DNA from: Pseudoalteromonas sp. H71
GTDB lineage: Bacteria; Pseudomonadota; Gammaproteobacteria; Enterobacterales; Alteromonadaceae
Length of the DNA stretch: 64,000 bases
NCBI RefSeq assembly: GCF_001468485.1
Contig: NZ_LODI01000004.1
Location: forward strand, 24,970 to 88,969
Direction: 5' to 3'
Of this stretch, positions 17,232 to 26,572 are shown one piece after another (positions within the stretch are counted from its first letter, which is position 1; every line of letters starts with the position of its first letter). The notes under the pieces are model-generated. The model ran no database searches. It saw nothing but the letters and a program-made list of their open reading frames with translations, and was not told where the DNA came from. The translations under genes were made by a program, and so were the position numbers.

Positions 17232-17258
17232 ACATTTGTAACAGTTGCTTACAAATGT
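17232..17258. promoter_or_regulatory. 10-bp inverted repeat, probable operator of the RND genes
   Basis: ACATTTGTAA (17232-17241) and TTACAAATGT (17249-17258) are perfect inverted repeats around 7 bases, 63 bp upstream of the efflux adaptor start. A further TTTGTAAC half-site occurs near 17153. The form fits a TetR- or MarR-type repressor, but no regulator gene is adjacent. The rest of the 17034-17321 gap is AT-rich promoter region for the divergent protease and efflux genes. Confidence 0.55.
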
Positions 17259-17321
17259 CACGTAATTGTTTAATTAAGCTCTGTTATTATGGCGTTAATA
17301 GAAATTTAGGGTAATTAGGAT

Positions 17322-18500
17322 ATGCAAACAAATTCACTTAGATGGGTTTTTCCATTTGTTGCGCTTGCTATAGGTGTTGTTGGTTTTAAAGCAATAAACG
17401 CGCTTGCCAGTGAGCAAGAAAAAAAGGCGTTAGTTGATACGCGACCAACCGTTCAAGTTGAGCCGGTTTCGGCTAACGACCATCAGGTTATAATTAACAG
17501 CTATGGTGAAGTAAAGCCGCTGGAAAATACACAACTGTCTGCACAGGTATCGGGAGAGGTACTGAGTTGGCATCCGAGCTTTGTTGCCGGTGGGGTTGTA
17601 GCGCGTGGTGAAACCTTATTTTCGATTGAAAAAGATAACTACGAAGCTGCAGTGCTCGTGGCTGAAGCTGAACTTGCTCGCGCCCAAGCGGGTTTAATTG
17701 AAGAACAAGCGCAAGCAAAAGTAGCTGAAGACGAAGCAAAACGCTTTCCAAGTAAAGCGCGTACCGATTTATTTTTACGTAAGCCTCAAGTGCTTAGTGC
17801 GCAAGCAAATGTTAAATCAGCACAAGCAGCATTAAAACGTGCGCAGCGCGATTTAGAAAACTGTGATGTTAAAGCACCTTACGATGCAATTATTGTGAGC
17901 CGTAATGTAGGTGTGGGTCAATACGTGACAATGGGCTCTCAAGTTGCTGAGTTAAACAATATAGAAACGGCTGAAGTTATTATTCCTATTGCAGGCTTTG
18001 ATAGTGTGTTTTTGCCTGAGCGTATTAAAGGGATTACTGCAACCGTTATTCAAAAAGGCCTTAATAGCTTTACCCGTGAAGGCGTTATTGACCGCGATTT
18101 AGGCATTGTAGATAACGCAACACGTATGAGCAGTTTAGTGGTGCGAATTGAAGACCCGTATGGCCTTAAAAATAAGCAGCCAGCAATTAAGTTTGGTAGT
18201 TACGTACAGGTTAATTTTGCCGGTACGACATTAAATAATATCTATCGTTTACCCCAGGCGCTTGTTAACAACCAAACCGTTTGGGTCGTTGGTGAAAACC
18301 AAACCCTTGAACCAAGAAAAGTAACGGTAATACGAGAAGAAGGCGAGTACTTCTATATTAGTAGTGGCCTAAAAGCTGACGATAAGCTGGTGGTTACGTT
18401 ACCAGAATACCCTCAAAAGGGAATGGAAGTTAAAATAGCAGGTGCGCAACCGGCACCTGAAAGCTCTGATGTGAGCACCTCAAATACGCAACAGCTTTAA
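17322..18500 (+). CDS. RND efflux periplasmic adaptor subunit
   Basis: A 392-residue membrane fusion protein that links the RND pump to an outer-membrane channel. It has an N-terminal anchor (residues about 8-28), a split lipoyl domain (around NTQLSAQVSGEVLSWHPSF and DVKAPYDAIIVSRNVGVGQYV), a helical hairpin between about 95 and 175 (Ala/Gln/Glu-rich) and beta-barrel domains after 210. Eleven bases separate it from the permease gene, so the two form an operon. No outer-membrane channel gene follows; a shared TolC elsewhere is assumed. Confidence 0.92.
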   Translation: MQTNSLRWVFPFVALAIGVVGFKAINALASEQEKKALVDTRPTVQVEPVSANDHQVIINSYGEVKPLENTQLSAQVSGEVLSWHPSFVAGGVVARGETLFSIEKDNYEAAVLVAEAELARAQAGLIEEQAQAKVAEDEAKRFPSKARTDLFLRKPQVLSAQANVKSAQAALKRAQRDLENCDVKAPYDAIIVSRNVGVGQYVTMGSQVAELNNIETAEVIIPIAGFDSVFLPERIKGITATVIQKGLNSFTREGVIDRDLGIVDNATRMSSLVVRIEDPYGLKNKQPAIKFGSYVQVNFAGTTLNNIYRLPQALVNNQTVWVVGENQTLEPRKVTVIREEGEYFYISSGLKADDKLVVTLPEYPQKGMEVKIAGAQPAPESSDVSTSNTQQL

Positions 18501-18511
18501 GGTGTAATACA

Positions 18512-21500
18512 ATGAGTGAATCAACACAAACAAAACAAACAGGGTTAATAGCTTATTTTGCTAATAACTCGGTTGCTGCAAACTTAATGATGTTGTTTAT
18601 TATTGTTATGGGCTTTTTAAGCTACAAAACGATTCAGCGACAAATGTTTCCTAATATAGAAATTAACTATATTAACGTAAACGCTAATTACCCAGGTGCC
18701 TCTCCTCAGGAAATTGAAGAAAGTATTCTTATAAAAATTGAAGAATCACTTAAAGATATTACCGAAATAAAAAAAGGCGTGTATCGCGCATTTAGAAACG
18801 GCGGCTCTGCAAGTCTTGAAATTCATACAGACGCAGAGCTCACCGATGTGCTTGATAAAGTAAAATTGCGTGTTGACGGTATAGCTACTTTTCCAGCTGG
18901 GATGGAACCGGTCACCATAAGTCAGATTGAATTTAGACAAGATGTAATAGGCATGACACTGGTTGCTGACTTGCCTTTATTTGAGCTTAAGCCGATAGCA
19001 AACAATATCGAAGATGAATTGCTGCAATTATCGAATGTATCGCTTGTGGTCAATGATGTACCGCTTGATGAAATAGCGATTGAAATCGATCCAGATACAT
19101 TACGCCAGTACAATTTAACAATTTCAGATGTTATGAATGCTGTGCGTCGTTACTCTGCTAACTTTTCGGCAGGTCAGTTAAAAACGGATGCGGGTGTTAT
19201 TTCAGTTCGTGTTGAAAACCAGTTTTATTCAGGCGAAGAATTTAGACAAATTCCGGTAAAAATTGGCGAGTATGGTGCCAAAGTTTTGCTGCAAGATATT
19301 GCTACAATTAAAGATCAATTTACTGAAGGTGAGCGTTATTTTAAGTTTAATGGTGAAAATGCTGTTTATTTATCAGTAAAAGCAACGCAATCACAAAATA
19401 TTATTCCGGTAGCTGAGTCGGTTAAAGCGTATATTGATCAAAAAAATAAAGAGCTCCCACCGGGTGTGCGTATAGAACCTTTAATGGATATGACGTACTA
19501 CCTAAATGCACGCTTAGATATGATGAAATTAAACCTTCTTCAAGGTGCGATTTTAGTCGCAATTATGTTGTCGCTATTCTTACGCTTTAAGTTGGCATTG
19601 TGGGTAATGATAGGTTTACCGGTATGCTTTTTAGGCGCGATGATGGTGATGCCATTATTTGGTATTAGCATAAATATTATCTCGTTATTTGCGTTTATCA
19701 TGGTGCTAGGGATTGTGGTGGATGACGCCATAGTCATCGGCGAAGCCGCATACAGCGAAGTTGAAAAAAGTGGCGGCGGTGTCGATAACGTTGTACGTGG
19801 TGCAAAGCGTGTAGCGACCCCAGCGACGTTTGGTGTACTTACTACCATTGCCGTATTTGCGCCGTTTACGCTTTCGAGCGGGCCTGAAAGTGCCTTTTTT
19901 TACGGTATTGCTGTTGTTGTAATGCTGTGTTTGGTATTTAGCTTAATTGAATCGAAACTCATACTACCTGCGCATATTGCACACACACACTTTACCCCTA
20001 TAAAAAAAGGTGGCTGGCGAGATAGATTTAATACCCACTTTTTTGGTTTTGTAAATGGCCCATATAAACGGTTTGTTTCCAAGTGTGTTGAATGGCGTTG
20101 GACTGTTTTATTTAGTTTTATTGCTTTATTAGTCGTTACTTTTGCATTAATTGCTTCAAATCAGGTGCGCACTATTCCTTCACCTAAAGTTCCACATGAT
20201 TTCCCACAAATTAATATTGAAATGAATGACAACGTATCCGACATTCAAACTATTAATGCTATTCGTGAAATAGAAGCGATGGTGCTTGAGGTAGACAATG
20301 AAACAGAGCGTCAAACAGGTCAAAAAATTATCCGCGACTTACTCGTGTTTAACCAAGGCCGTACTGAAGCGCAATTATTAGCCCCATTAGTTGATGAAGA
20401 CTTACGCCCTTACGATGCGTTTGAATTGTCGCGCCGATGGCGTGAGGCCATGCCTACTATTGCAGGTGTTAAATCGTTAACTATCCAAGACGACGTAGGC
20501 GGCGGTGGCGGCAACGGTGGAGGAGAGTTTGGTTATCTACTATTTGGGTCTGACATTGATACATTAAACGAAGCTGGGCGCCGTTTTATTCAATTGCTTC
20601 AACAGCAAGAAGGGTTGTTTGATATAAGCTCAACCATAGACCCAGCCAGTAAAGAAGTGCAAATGAGTTTAAAACCCGTTGCATTTGACTTGGGGTTAGA
20701 TCTTGCCAGTATTGCCAATCAAGTGGGAGCCAGCTTTTATGGTGGCGAAGCACAACGCGTAATTAGAAATGGTGAAGAAGTCCGAGTGATGGTTCGTTAC
20801 CCTAAACTCACACGCGAAGCATTTTCATCGCTCAAACATACTGTGGTGACCACGCCAACTGGGCGCGAAGTGTTATTGGGTGATGTGGTTGAGCTAACCG
20901 AAACACCTGGTATTAGCTACATTCGCCGTGAAGGTGGGTACAGAACTGTTTATGTGTACGGCAGTATTGATGAAGAGCAAATTGAACCGGGCGAAGTGGT
21001 TAAACAGGTAAAAGATAACTTATTACCACAGCTTAAAGAAGAATACCCAAGCGTTAAATCAGAACTTGGTGGTGCCATTGAAGAGCAACAGGCGCAAGCC
21101 AATGAGCAAATGTTGTTTTTTGCAGGAGGCATGATATTAGTTTACATACTGCTCGCTGTACCGCTAAAAAGCTATTCACAACCGCTTATTGTTATGTCGG
21201 TTATTCCGTTTAGCTTAACGGGGGCTATTTGGGGGCACTATTGGTTTGACCTTGATATGAGCTTAATGTCTGGTTTTGGTCTTATTGCTGCGGCGGGTGT
21301 TGTAATTAATGACTCCTTGGTTATGACTGATTATGTAAACCAGGTGCGAAAGCAAGGGGTTAGCGTTAGAAACGCCGTAATTGAAGCCGGCTGTGCGCGT
21401 TTTAGAGCAATATTGCTCACCTCAATCACTACGTTTGCAGGTGTACTGCCTATTATGTTTGAAACGAGCCTACAGGCTAAGTTTGTAATACCTATGGCGG

Positions 21501-21655
21501 TTGCGCTGGGGTTTGCAGTTATGTTTGCAACCCTAATTACGCTTATTCTTGTACCTTGTTTGTACATTATATTAGGTGATATTGGGGCATTATTTAAAAA
21601 CACTTACCGACGTATTTTTAAACGAGGAAGTGTAGAAGTGTCAGTTGATAGCTAA
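18512..21655 (+). CDS. RND efflux transporter permease
   Basis: A 1047-residue inner-membrane pump of the AcrB superfamily with twelve membrane helices and two large periplasmic loops. D404 and D405 in GIVVDDAIVIGEA correspond to the proton-relay Asp407/Asp408 of AcrB. In the second half, GVVINDSLVMTDY has Asn-Asp where AcrB has Lys940-Asn, which is usual in a different subgroup of RND pumps. A glycine-rich insertion (GGGGGNGGGEF) lies in the second periplasmic loop. Substrate cannot be inferred. A terminator follows 16 bp after the stop. Confidence 0.93.
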   Translation: MSESTQTKQTGLIAYFANNSVAANLMMLFIIVMGFLSYKTIQRQMFPNIEINYINVNANYPGASPQEIEESILIKIEESLKDITEIKKGVYRAFRNGGSASLEIHTDAELTDVLDKVKLRVDGIATFPAGMEPVTISQIEFRQDVIGMTLVADLPLFELKPIANNIEDELLQLSNVSLVVNDVPLDEIAIEIDPDTLRQYNLTISDVMNAVRRYSANFSAGQLKTDAGVISVRVENQFYSGEEFRQIPVKIGEYGAKVLLQDIATIKDQFTEGERYFKFNGENAVYLSVKATQSQNIIPVAESVKAYIDQKNKELPPGVRIEPLMDMTYYLNARLDMMKLNLLQGAILVAIMLSLFLRFKLALWVMIGLPVCFLGAMMVMPLFGISINIISLFAFIMVLGIVVDDAIVIGEAAYSEVEKSGGGVDNVVRGAKRVATPATFGVLTTIAVFAPFTLSSGPESAFFYGIAVVVMLCLVFSLIESKLILPAHIAHTHFTPIKKGGWRDRFNTHFFGFVNGPYKRFVSKCVEWRWTVLFSFIALLVVTFALIASNQVRTIPSPKVPHDFPQINIEMNDNVSDIQTINAIREIEAMVLEVDNETERQTGQKIIRDLLVFNQGRTEAQLLAPLVDEDLRPYDAFELSRRWREAMPTIAGVKSLTIQDDVGGGGGNGGGEFGYLLFGSDIDTLNEAGRRFIQLLQQQEGLFDISSTIDPASKEVQMSLKPVAFDLGLDLASIANQVGASFYGGEAQRVIRNGEEVRVMVRYPKLTREAFSSLKHTVVTTPTGREVLLGDVVELTETPGISYIRREGGYRTVYVYGSIDEEQIEPGEVVKQVKDNLLPQLKEEYPSVKSELGGAIEEQQAQANEQMLFFAGGMILVYILLAVPLKSYSQPLIVMSVIPFSLTGAIWGHYWFDLDMSLMSGFGLIAAAGVVINDSLVMTDYVNQVRKQGVSVRNAVIEAGCARFRAILLTSITTFAGVLPIMFETSLQAKFVIPMAVALGFAVMFATLITLILVPCLYIILGDIGALFKNTYRRIFKRGSVEVSVDS

Positions 21656-21670
21656 TTTTTGCTAAACAAT

Positions 21671-21707
21671 AAAAAAAGGACTGAGTGTTAACACTTGGTC
21701 CTTTTTT
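21671..21707. terminator. Bidirectional terminator between RND and cytochrome genes
   Basis: AAAAAAAGGAC...GTCCTTTTTT with an inner AGTGTTAACACT palindrome gives a long stem with A- and T-tracts on both sides, serving the convergent genes. Confidence 0.85.
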
Positions 21708-21725
21708 GTTTTTATTAATTTTTAA

Positions 21726-22178
21726 TTAGTCTTTAAATTGCTTGTGGCAATCTTTACAACCTTTAGCCCATGCACCAAAGGCTTTACCAATAGCTGCTTT
21801 GTCACCAGATTGAGCAGCTAGAGCAAGTTTGTCTGCGTTTGCCGCAAACGCATTGGCTTTTTCAACAAATACCGTATTTTCAGACCACACAGCAGCAAGT
21901 GCCGATGTATCGCCTTTGTCTGTTCCTGCATAAAACGCTTCCCATGGCATTTTTGAAAGCGCTGCAGCATTATTAGCACGCATTTTGAATTGCTCAGCGT
22001 CAAACGGAACCTTGCCCTTAAGCATTGCGCCCATATCACCAATTTGAACTGATAGCATAGAGAATGCACTTTGACGGTATTCAATCGCGTCGCTTGGCTC
22101 TTTAAACGCAGAGTTTGCAGATACACTTAGCGCGCATGTTGTTAGTAATGCACCCGCTAGAATCTTTTTAAATTTCAT
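21726..22178 (-). CDS. Cytochrome c' / c-556 family protein
   Basis: A 150-residue periplasmic c-type cytochrome of class II. It has a signal peptide ending at SVSA, four-helix-bundle sequence (about residues 30-145) and the haem-binding CKDCH near the C terminus, the usual location in cytochromes c'. Length is typical. AGGGG precedes the ATG. Class II cytochromes bind NO or transfer electrons; the role here is not shown. It is a single gene. Confidence 0.9.
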   Translation of the reverse strand: MKFKKILAGALLTTCALSVSANSAFKEPSDAIEYRQSAFSMLSVQIGDMGAMLKGKVPFDAEQFKMRANNAAALSKMPWEAFYAGTDKGDTSALAAVWSENTVFVEKANAFAANADKLALAAQSGDKAAIGKAFGAWAKGCKDCHKQFKD

Positions 22179-22268
22179 ATTATTGCCCCTGTTAACTATT
22201 TTTTGACTATCGCTTTGTATCTTAGCTATTGGTTTTATTCAAGCTAATACAGAAAAATTAACTAAAAG

Positions 22269-22739
22269 TTAATCGTTCATATCAATATCAGCAAATATCA
22301 TCCCTCGTCGCATACTGCGAGTTGCTAAGAAAACTTCACCTAATAACGACATAAACGCACATATTAACAACGCCATAGCGGCCACAAAACAACTAGCGAT
22401 AGTAACGCCTAAGTTTATTGATTGAATATGCGACAAAAATAATAGCATAACCACTGCGCATACAAGCAAAGCGCTCAAAACACTTAAACTAAAAGCTATG
22501 TGTATACAGCGGGATCGCTTTAATAGAGCGCGAAGTTCTGTTGCGAGTGATTTATTAAAATCTTCATCGGTGCTTACTTTTAACTTGCGCTCTAATTGCC
22601 TCGCACGGTCCGTAATACGAGCCAAGCGGTTTGATAAAACGCCAAGGGTTGCAGCAATACCCGTTATTAAAAACACGGGTGCAACGGCTGTTTGTATTAC
22701 TTTAGCCATAGTTAAAATGTTGATTACATCATTATTCAT
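22269..22739 (-). CDS. DUF2721 membrane protein
   Basis: A 156-residue inner-membrane protein of the DUF2721 type. It has an N-terminal helix (VIQTAVAPVFLITGIAATLGVL), the conserved basic loop NRLARITDRARQLE and two more helices (about residues 84-106 and 113-140). The start MNNDVIN at 22739 is preceded by AGGT; a longer frame from 22778 would add a cytosolic stretch not normal in the family. Function unknown. Confidence 0.82.
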   Translation of the reverse strand: MNNDVINILTMAKVIQTAVAPVFLITGIAATLGVLSNRLARITDRARQLERKLKVSTDEDFNKSLATELRALLKRSRCIHIAFSLSVLSALLVCAVVMLLFLSHIQSINLGVTIASCFVAAMALLICAFMSLLGEVFLATRSMRRGMIFADIDMND

Positions 22740-22975
22740 AAAGTACCTAGTGATAATGTAGTTTTTGTTTACAAACATTCACAAAAGTGAAATGTATTTT
22801 TGTGTATATATATCAGTGGCTTGGTGTTTTTTTGTTTGTGTTCTTTGTATGCTTTATGCTTATTTGTAACCAAAGTGTTGCTTGGTGGGTAATGAACGTT
22901 TTATATTCGTTCATACATTGTAATTTGCTTTATTAATGTGACTACAATAATACATAAAATATCCTAGGGGAACTC

Positions 22976-25900
22976 ATGAGTAACAATATAATAAAAAAGA
23001 CAGCGATAGCGACGGCTGTTTCTAGCGCATTTGTGGCAACACTTGCAAGTGCCGCTGAATTACCAAAAGCAAATGTTAACTACAAAAAAGTAGAGCAAGT
23101 GGTTGAAGTTGCAGCAGACAAAAAAGAGCCTTCAGCTCATATGATTGTTCTTAAAGCAGCAACATCTGTGGATGCAGTAACCGCTGGAACTTATCAGGCT
23201 TCAAGTAGTCGTGAAATAACAGCTCAGGTTGAGCAGCTTCAAGACATAATGACTGAAGAGTTGAGCAACTTAGATTTTGATGCAAAAGTAATTGGCAAAA
23301 CAAAAATTCTTGCTCCAACGTTAATAGTTCAAGCAACACCTGAAGCTTTAAAGCAGATTGCAAAAGATGATCGCGTTGCAAAAGTATTACCAATGTTTGA
23401 CCGTGAACTTCACGTTGCAGCAAGCTCTGATTATATCAACGCTAAACCATTAATTACTGATGGTATTGTAAGCGGTAAAGGCCAGCGCGTTGCAGTACTA
23501 GATACAGGTATTGACTATACTCACGCAGCATTTGGCGGTGCAGGTACTGTTGAAGCATACCTAGCAGCACAAGAAGATCCTACAACGGTTACATGGCCAC
23601 AAGGCATTGTACAAGGTGGTTATGACTTCATTCGTGATGATGCAGATCCAATTGAAAATGACGCTGCAAATTCACCGTCAACAGGTGATCCAACAAATCA
23701 CGGTACATCATCTGCAAACTCTGTAAACGGTATTGCACCAGAGGTTGAGCTATACGCATATTCTGTATGTGGTGGTGGTTGTCCAAGTGCAGCACAAGCA
23801 GCTGCATTAGAGGCTGCAATGGATCCTAACGGTGATGGGGATATTTCAGATCGTGTTGACGTAATGAACATGTCTCTTGGTGGTGAATTTGGTGACACTT
23901 ACACTGGTGGTGGTACACAATACCTAGTACAACGTGCTGTTGAATTGGGTGTTAACATGGTAATTTCTGCAGGTAACGATGGTGACAACCCATTCCGTGT
24001 TGGTGGTCCAAGTACAACCCCTAACGCCCTGTCTGTTGGTGCAATGACACACCCAACAACAGAAGTTGGTATTGCAAGTGGAACAGTTGCAGGCGTTGAA
24101 GGCGATATTCAAGCGTCAGGTTTTGGCCCACAAGAAGGCTTTACCCTATCAGGTGCTGATATTGATTTAGTATACCCTACAGCAAATCAAAACGGCTGTG
24201 ATGCTTTTGCAGAAGATGTTGACTTTACAGGCAAAGCGGTACTTATAGACCGTGGTGCCTGTGCATTCACACAAAAAGTACTAAACGCACAAGCTAAAGG
24301 TGCTGAGTTTGTATTTATTGCAAATAACATTGACGACGGCACACCAGCCCCAATGGGTGGTTTTGATGCTGCCGTAACTATTAAAAACGTTGGGATTAAT
24401 TTTGCAGCGGGTGCTGCACTAAAAGCACAGCTAGAAGCTGGCGGCCCTGCAACATTTGATATTAGTGTTGAGATTAAAACAACAGCGGGTGCTGTGGCAA
24501 CATTCTCATCACGCGGCCCTTCAATGGATGGTTTACTTAAACCAGAAATTACAGCGCCAGGTACAAGTATTGACGTAGCAGCAGCAGGAACTCAAACTGG
24601 CACTAACCCTGTGTCGGGTACCTCGTTCTCAGGTCCAATTACAGCCGGTGCGGTTGCTATGATCCGTGAAGCTCACCCAAATCGTAATGCGTTTGAAATT
24701 AAAGCAACGATTATGAACGCGGCAAACCTTGAAGTAACTAACGAACCTCTTGCTATCAATCCTGATTCAGAGCTTGCGCCTATTAGTATGATAGGTGCTG
24801 GTTTAGTAGATGTGACTAAAGCTGTTAACTTACCTGTTGCAGCATGGGTACACAATGCCGAGTTTGATACAAAACAAGCTGCGCTTTCTTATGGTTTAGT
24901 GAGCCTTGCAGAAGCCGGTTCTATTACTAAAACAGTCACTGTGAAAAACTTCTCTGCTGAAGCGAAAACATACAACCTTCGTACTGAAGCACGTTACCAA
25001 AGCGACGTAGAAACTGAAGCTGTTAGCTGGGATTTCCCAGAGTCAGTAACAATCCCTGCTGGGCAAGCTGTAAACTTTGACATCACAATGATGGTTGACC
25101 CAAGTAAACTACCTGCATGGGAATTAGAGAATCCATTTAGTGCTGATGATATTGCTGCTCGTAGTGCTGCACTAACATCGATTGAGTTTGATGGTGCGTT
25201 AGTATTTGATGATGCGTCAACAGATACAACCCACGATTTACACGTTGTGTATCATGCAATGCCAAAAGCAGCAACAGAGATAAGTTATACTGCCGAGCTG
25301 ATTGACAATAAAGTATCATTAGTACTTGAAAATACTGGCCAGACTGAAATCACTCCTCAGGCTGAAAGCATTATTGCAGTAGGTACAGAGAAAACAATGG
25401 AAGAGGCAGAGTATAACATTCTGTCGAGCACATTCTCTGCATTTGGTGCAGACTTCTGTGATTCAGGTATTTACATCACTTCATCAATTCAATTACGTGA
25501 CCCGCTAACGCATACATTCCAAGCAGGTTACAGAGTTGAAATCGATACAGATAATGATGGTGTTGCTGATCAGTTCTTACAAAACCTAAATGACCGTGGT
25601 CGCTCAACTGCGTCACCAGGTCGTAGCCGTACATTGATCGGTACTACTGACGGCGCTGGCAACGATGGTTGGGCGTGGGGTACACCACTTCTTCATTCAG
25701 CAGGTGAAGATACAATCACATTTACTGGTTGTTCTGAGCTAATGAACATCGATGGGTCGTTACTTGGTCAGCCAATGAACTTCAGAGTATCAGTGGGTTA
25801 CCCAAGCTACCAATCAGGTGTGTTCTCTGAGACAGACAGTGTAACTGGTTCAGTTGTATTTGGTGTTCAACCAGAAGTTCAAATGACTTCGCTTGAAACT

Positions 25901-26443
25901 GGCGAAGCTGTTGCATCACTTCTACCTGGTGAAAAAGCAATGGTATCTGCAAGTGGTCCATTTGTTTTATCTCAAGGTGCTGGCACTAACATCATTAAAG
26001 CAATGACAAGTGAAGAGCTTACATTACCAGCTATTGAGGCGCCTATCTTAGTGGGTGGTGAATTCTCAGTTTCTGAAGATGCAGCCGATGGTACAGTAGT
26101 TGGCGCGCTTACAATTGAAGAAGCTGAGTTTGATTTAGCGGTTTCTGAGTACTACGTTCAATCAAACACCAATATAGGTTTAGGTGTTGATGAGCAAGGC
26201 CAAATTGTTGTTGCTGACACCAATATGTTAGCAGGTGATACCACTGCTGAAATGGAAGTTGTTGCGATTGATATTCGAGGCAATGTTTCTGAGCCTGTAA
26301 CTGTAACTGTTAATGTAACTGCAGTAGTACCTCCGGCCGTTGTTACTCCAGAGCCAGAGAAGAAAAGTTCTTCAGGTTCATTAGCTTGGTTAACTCTTTT
26401 AGTTGCACCGTTCGCATTTATGCGTCGTCGCAAGCAAAAGTAA
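22976..26443 (+). CDS. Secreted S8 subtilase with GlyGly-CTERM-like tail
   Basis: An 1155-residue secreted serine protease. Signal peptide (residues 1-26), an I9-like propeptide (about 50-148), and a subtilisin domain with Asp176 (VAVLDTGID), His242 (NHGTSS) and Ser550 (GTSFSGP). A PA domain lies between His and Ser (about 390-490, around GKAVLIDRGACAFTQK). The later part has beta-sandwich repeats. The end, SSSGSLAWLTLLV-helix-MRRRKQK, is the GlyGly-CTERM type of sorting tail processed by rhombosortase and linked to type II secretion. The predicted job is breakdown of external protein. Confidence 0.92.
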   Translation: MSNNIIKKTAIATAVSSAFVATLASAAELPKANVNYKKVEQVVEVAADKKEPSAHMIVLKAATSVDAVTAGTYQASSSREITAQVEQLQDIMTEELSNLDFDAKVIGKTKILAPTLIVQATPEALKQIAKDDRVAKVLPMFDRELHVAASSDYINAKPLITDGIVSGKGQRVAVLDTGIDYTHAAFGGAGTVEAYLAAQEDPTTVTWPQGIVQGGYDFIRDDADPIENDAANSPSTGDPTNHGTSSANSVNGIAPEVELYAYSVCGGGCPSAAQAAALEAAMDPNGDGDISDRVDVMNMSLGGEFGDTYTGGGTQYLVQRAVELGVNMVISAGNDGDNPFRVGGPSTTPNALSVGAMTHPTTEVGIASGTVAGVEGDIQASGFGPQEGFTLSGADIDLVYPTANQNGCDAFAEDVDFTGKAVLIDRGACAFTQKVLNAQAKGAEFVFIANNIDDGTPAPMGGFDAAVTIKNVGINFAAGAALKAQLEAGGPATFDISVEIKTTAGAVATFSSRGPSMDGLLKPEITAPGTSIDVAAAGTQTGTNPVSGTSFSGPITAGAVAMIREAHPNRNAFEIKATIMNAANLEVTNEPLAINPDSELAPISMIGAGLVDVTKAVNLPVAAWVHNAEFDTKQAALSYGLVSLAEAGSITKTVTVKNFSAEAKTYNLRTEARYQSDVETEAVSWDFPESVTIPAGQAVNFDITMMVDPSKLPAWELENPFSADDIAARSAALTSIEFDGALVFDDASTDTTHDLHVVYHAMPKAATEISYTAELIDNKVSLVLENTGQTEITPQAESIIAVGTEKTMEEAEYNILSSTFSAFGADFCDSGIYITSSIQLRDPLTHTFQAGYRVEIDTDNDGVADQFLQNLNDRGRSTASPGRSRTLIGTTDGAGNDGWAWGTPLLHSAGEDTITFTGCSELMNIDGSLLGQPMNFRVSVGYPSYQSGVFSETDSVTGSVVFGVQPEVQMTSLETGEAVASLLPGEKAMVSASGPFVLSQGAGTNIIKAMTSEELTLPAIEAPILVGGEFSVSEDAADGTVVGALTIEEAEFDLAVSEYYVQSNTNIGLGVDEQGQIVVADTNMLAGDTTAEMEVVAIDIRGNVSEPVTVTVNVTAVVPPAVVTPEPEKKSSSGSLAWLTLLVAPFAFMRRRKQK

Positions 26444-26467
26444 GCTTAAAAACGCTTAAGTACTAAA

Positions 26468-26492
26468 TAAAGGGAGCTTCGGCTCCCTTTTT
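26468..26492 (+). terminator. Intrinsic terminator after the subtilase gene
   Basis: AAAGGGAGC, a TTCG loop and GCTCCCTTTTT make a canonical terminator 25 bp after the stop. Confidence 0.92.
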
Positions 26493-26572
26493 ACATAGCT
26501 TCACAAACTAGATCACAAAAGGTATTAATTTTAGGTATATTTAGGTAACAAAAATAATAAGGATTTTGCCTG

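Noticed and set aside
22775..22795. Imperfect inverted repeat ACATTCAC / GTGAAATGT
   Set aside because: One bulge and short arms in an AT-rich gap; not convincing as an operator.
23151..26433. Several open frames on the opposite strand of the subtilase gene
   Set aside because: They are shadow frames of a repetitive coding sequence and show no ribosome sites or family features.
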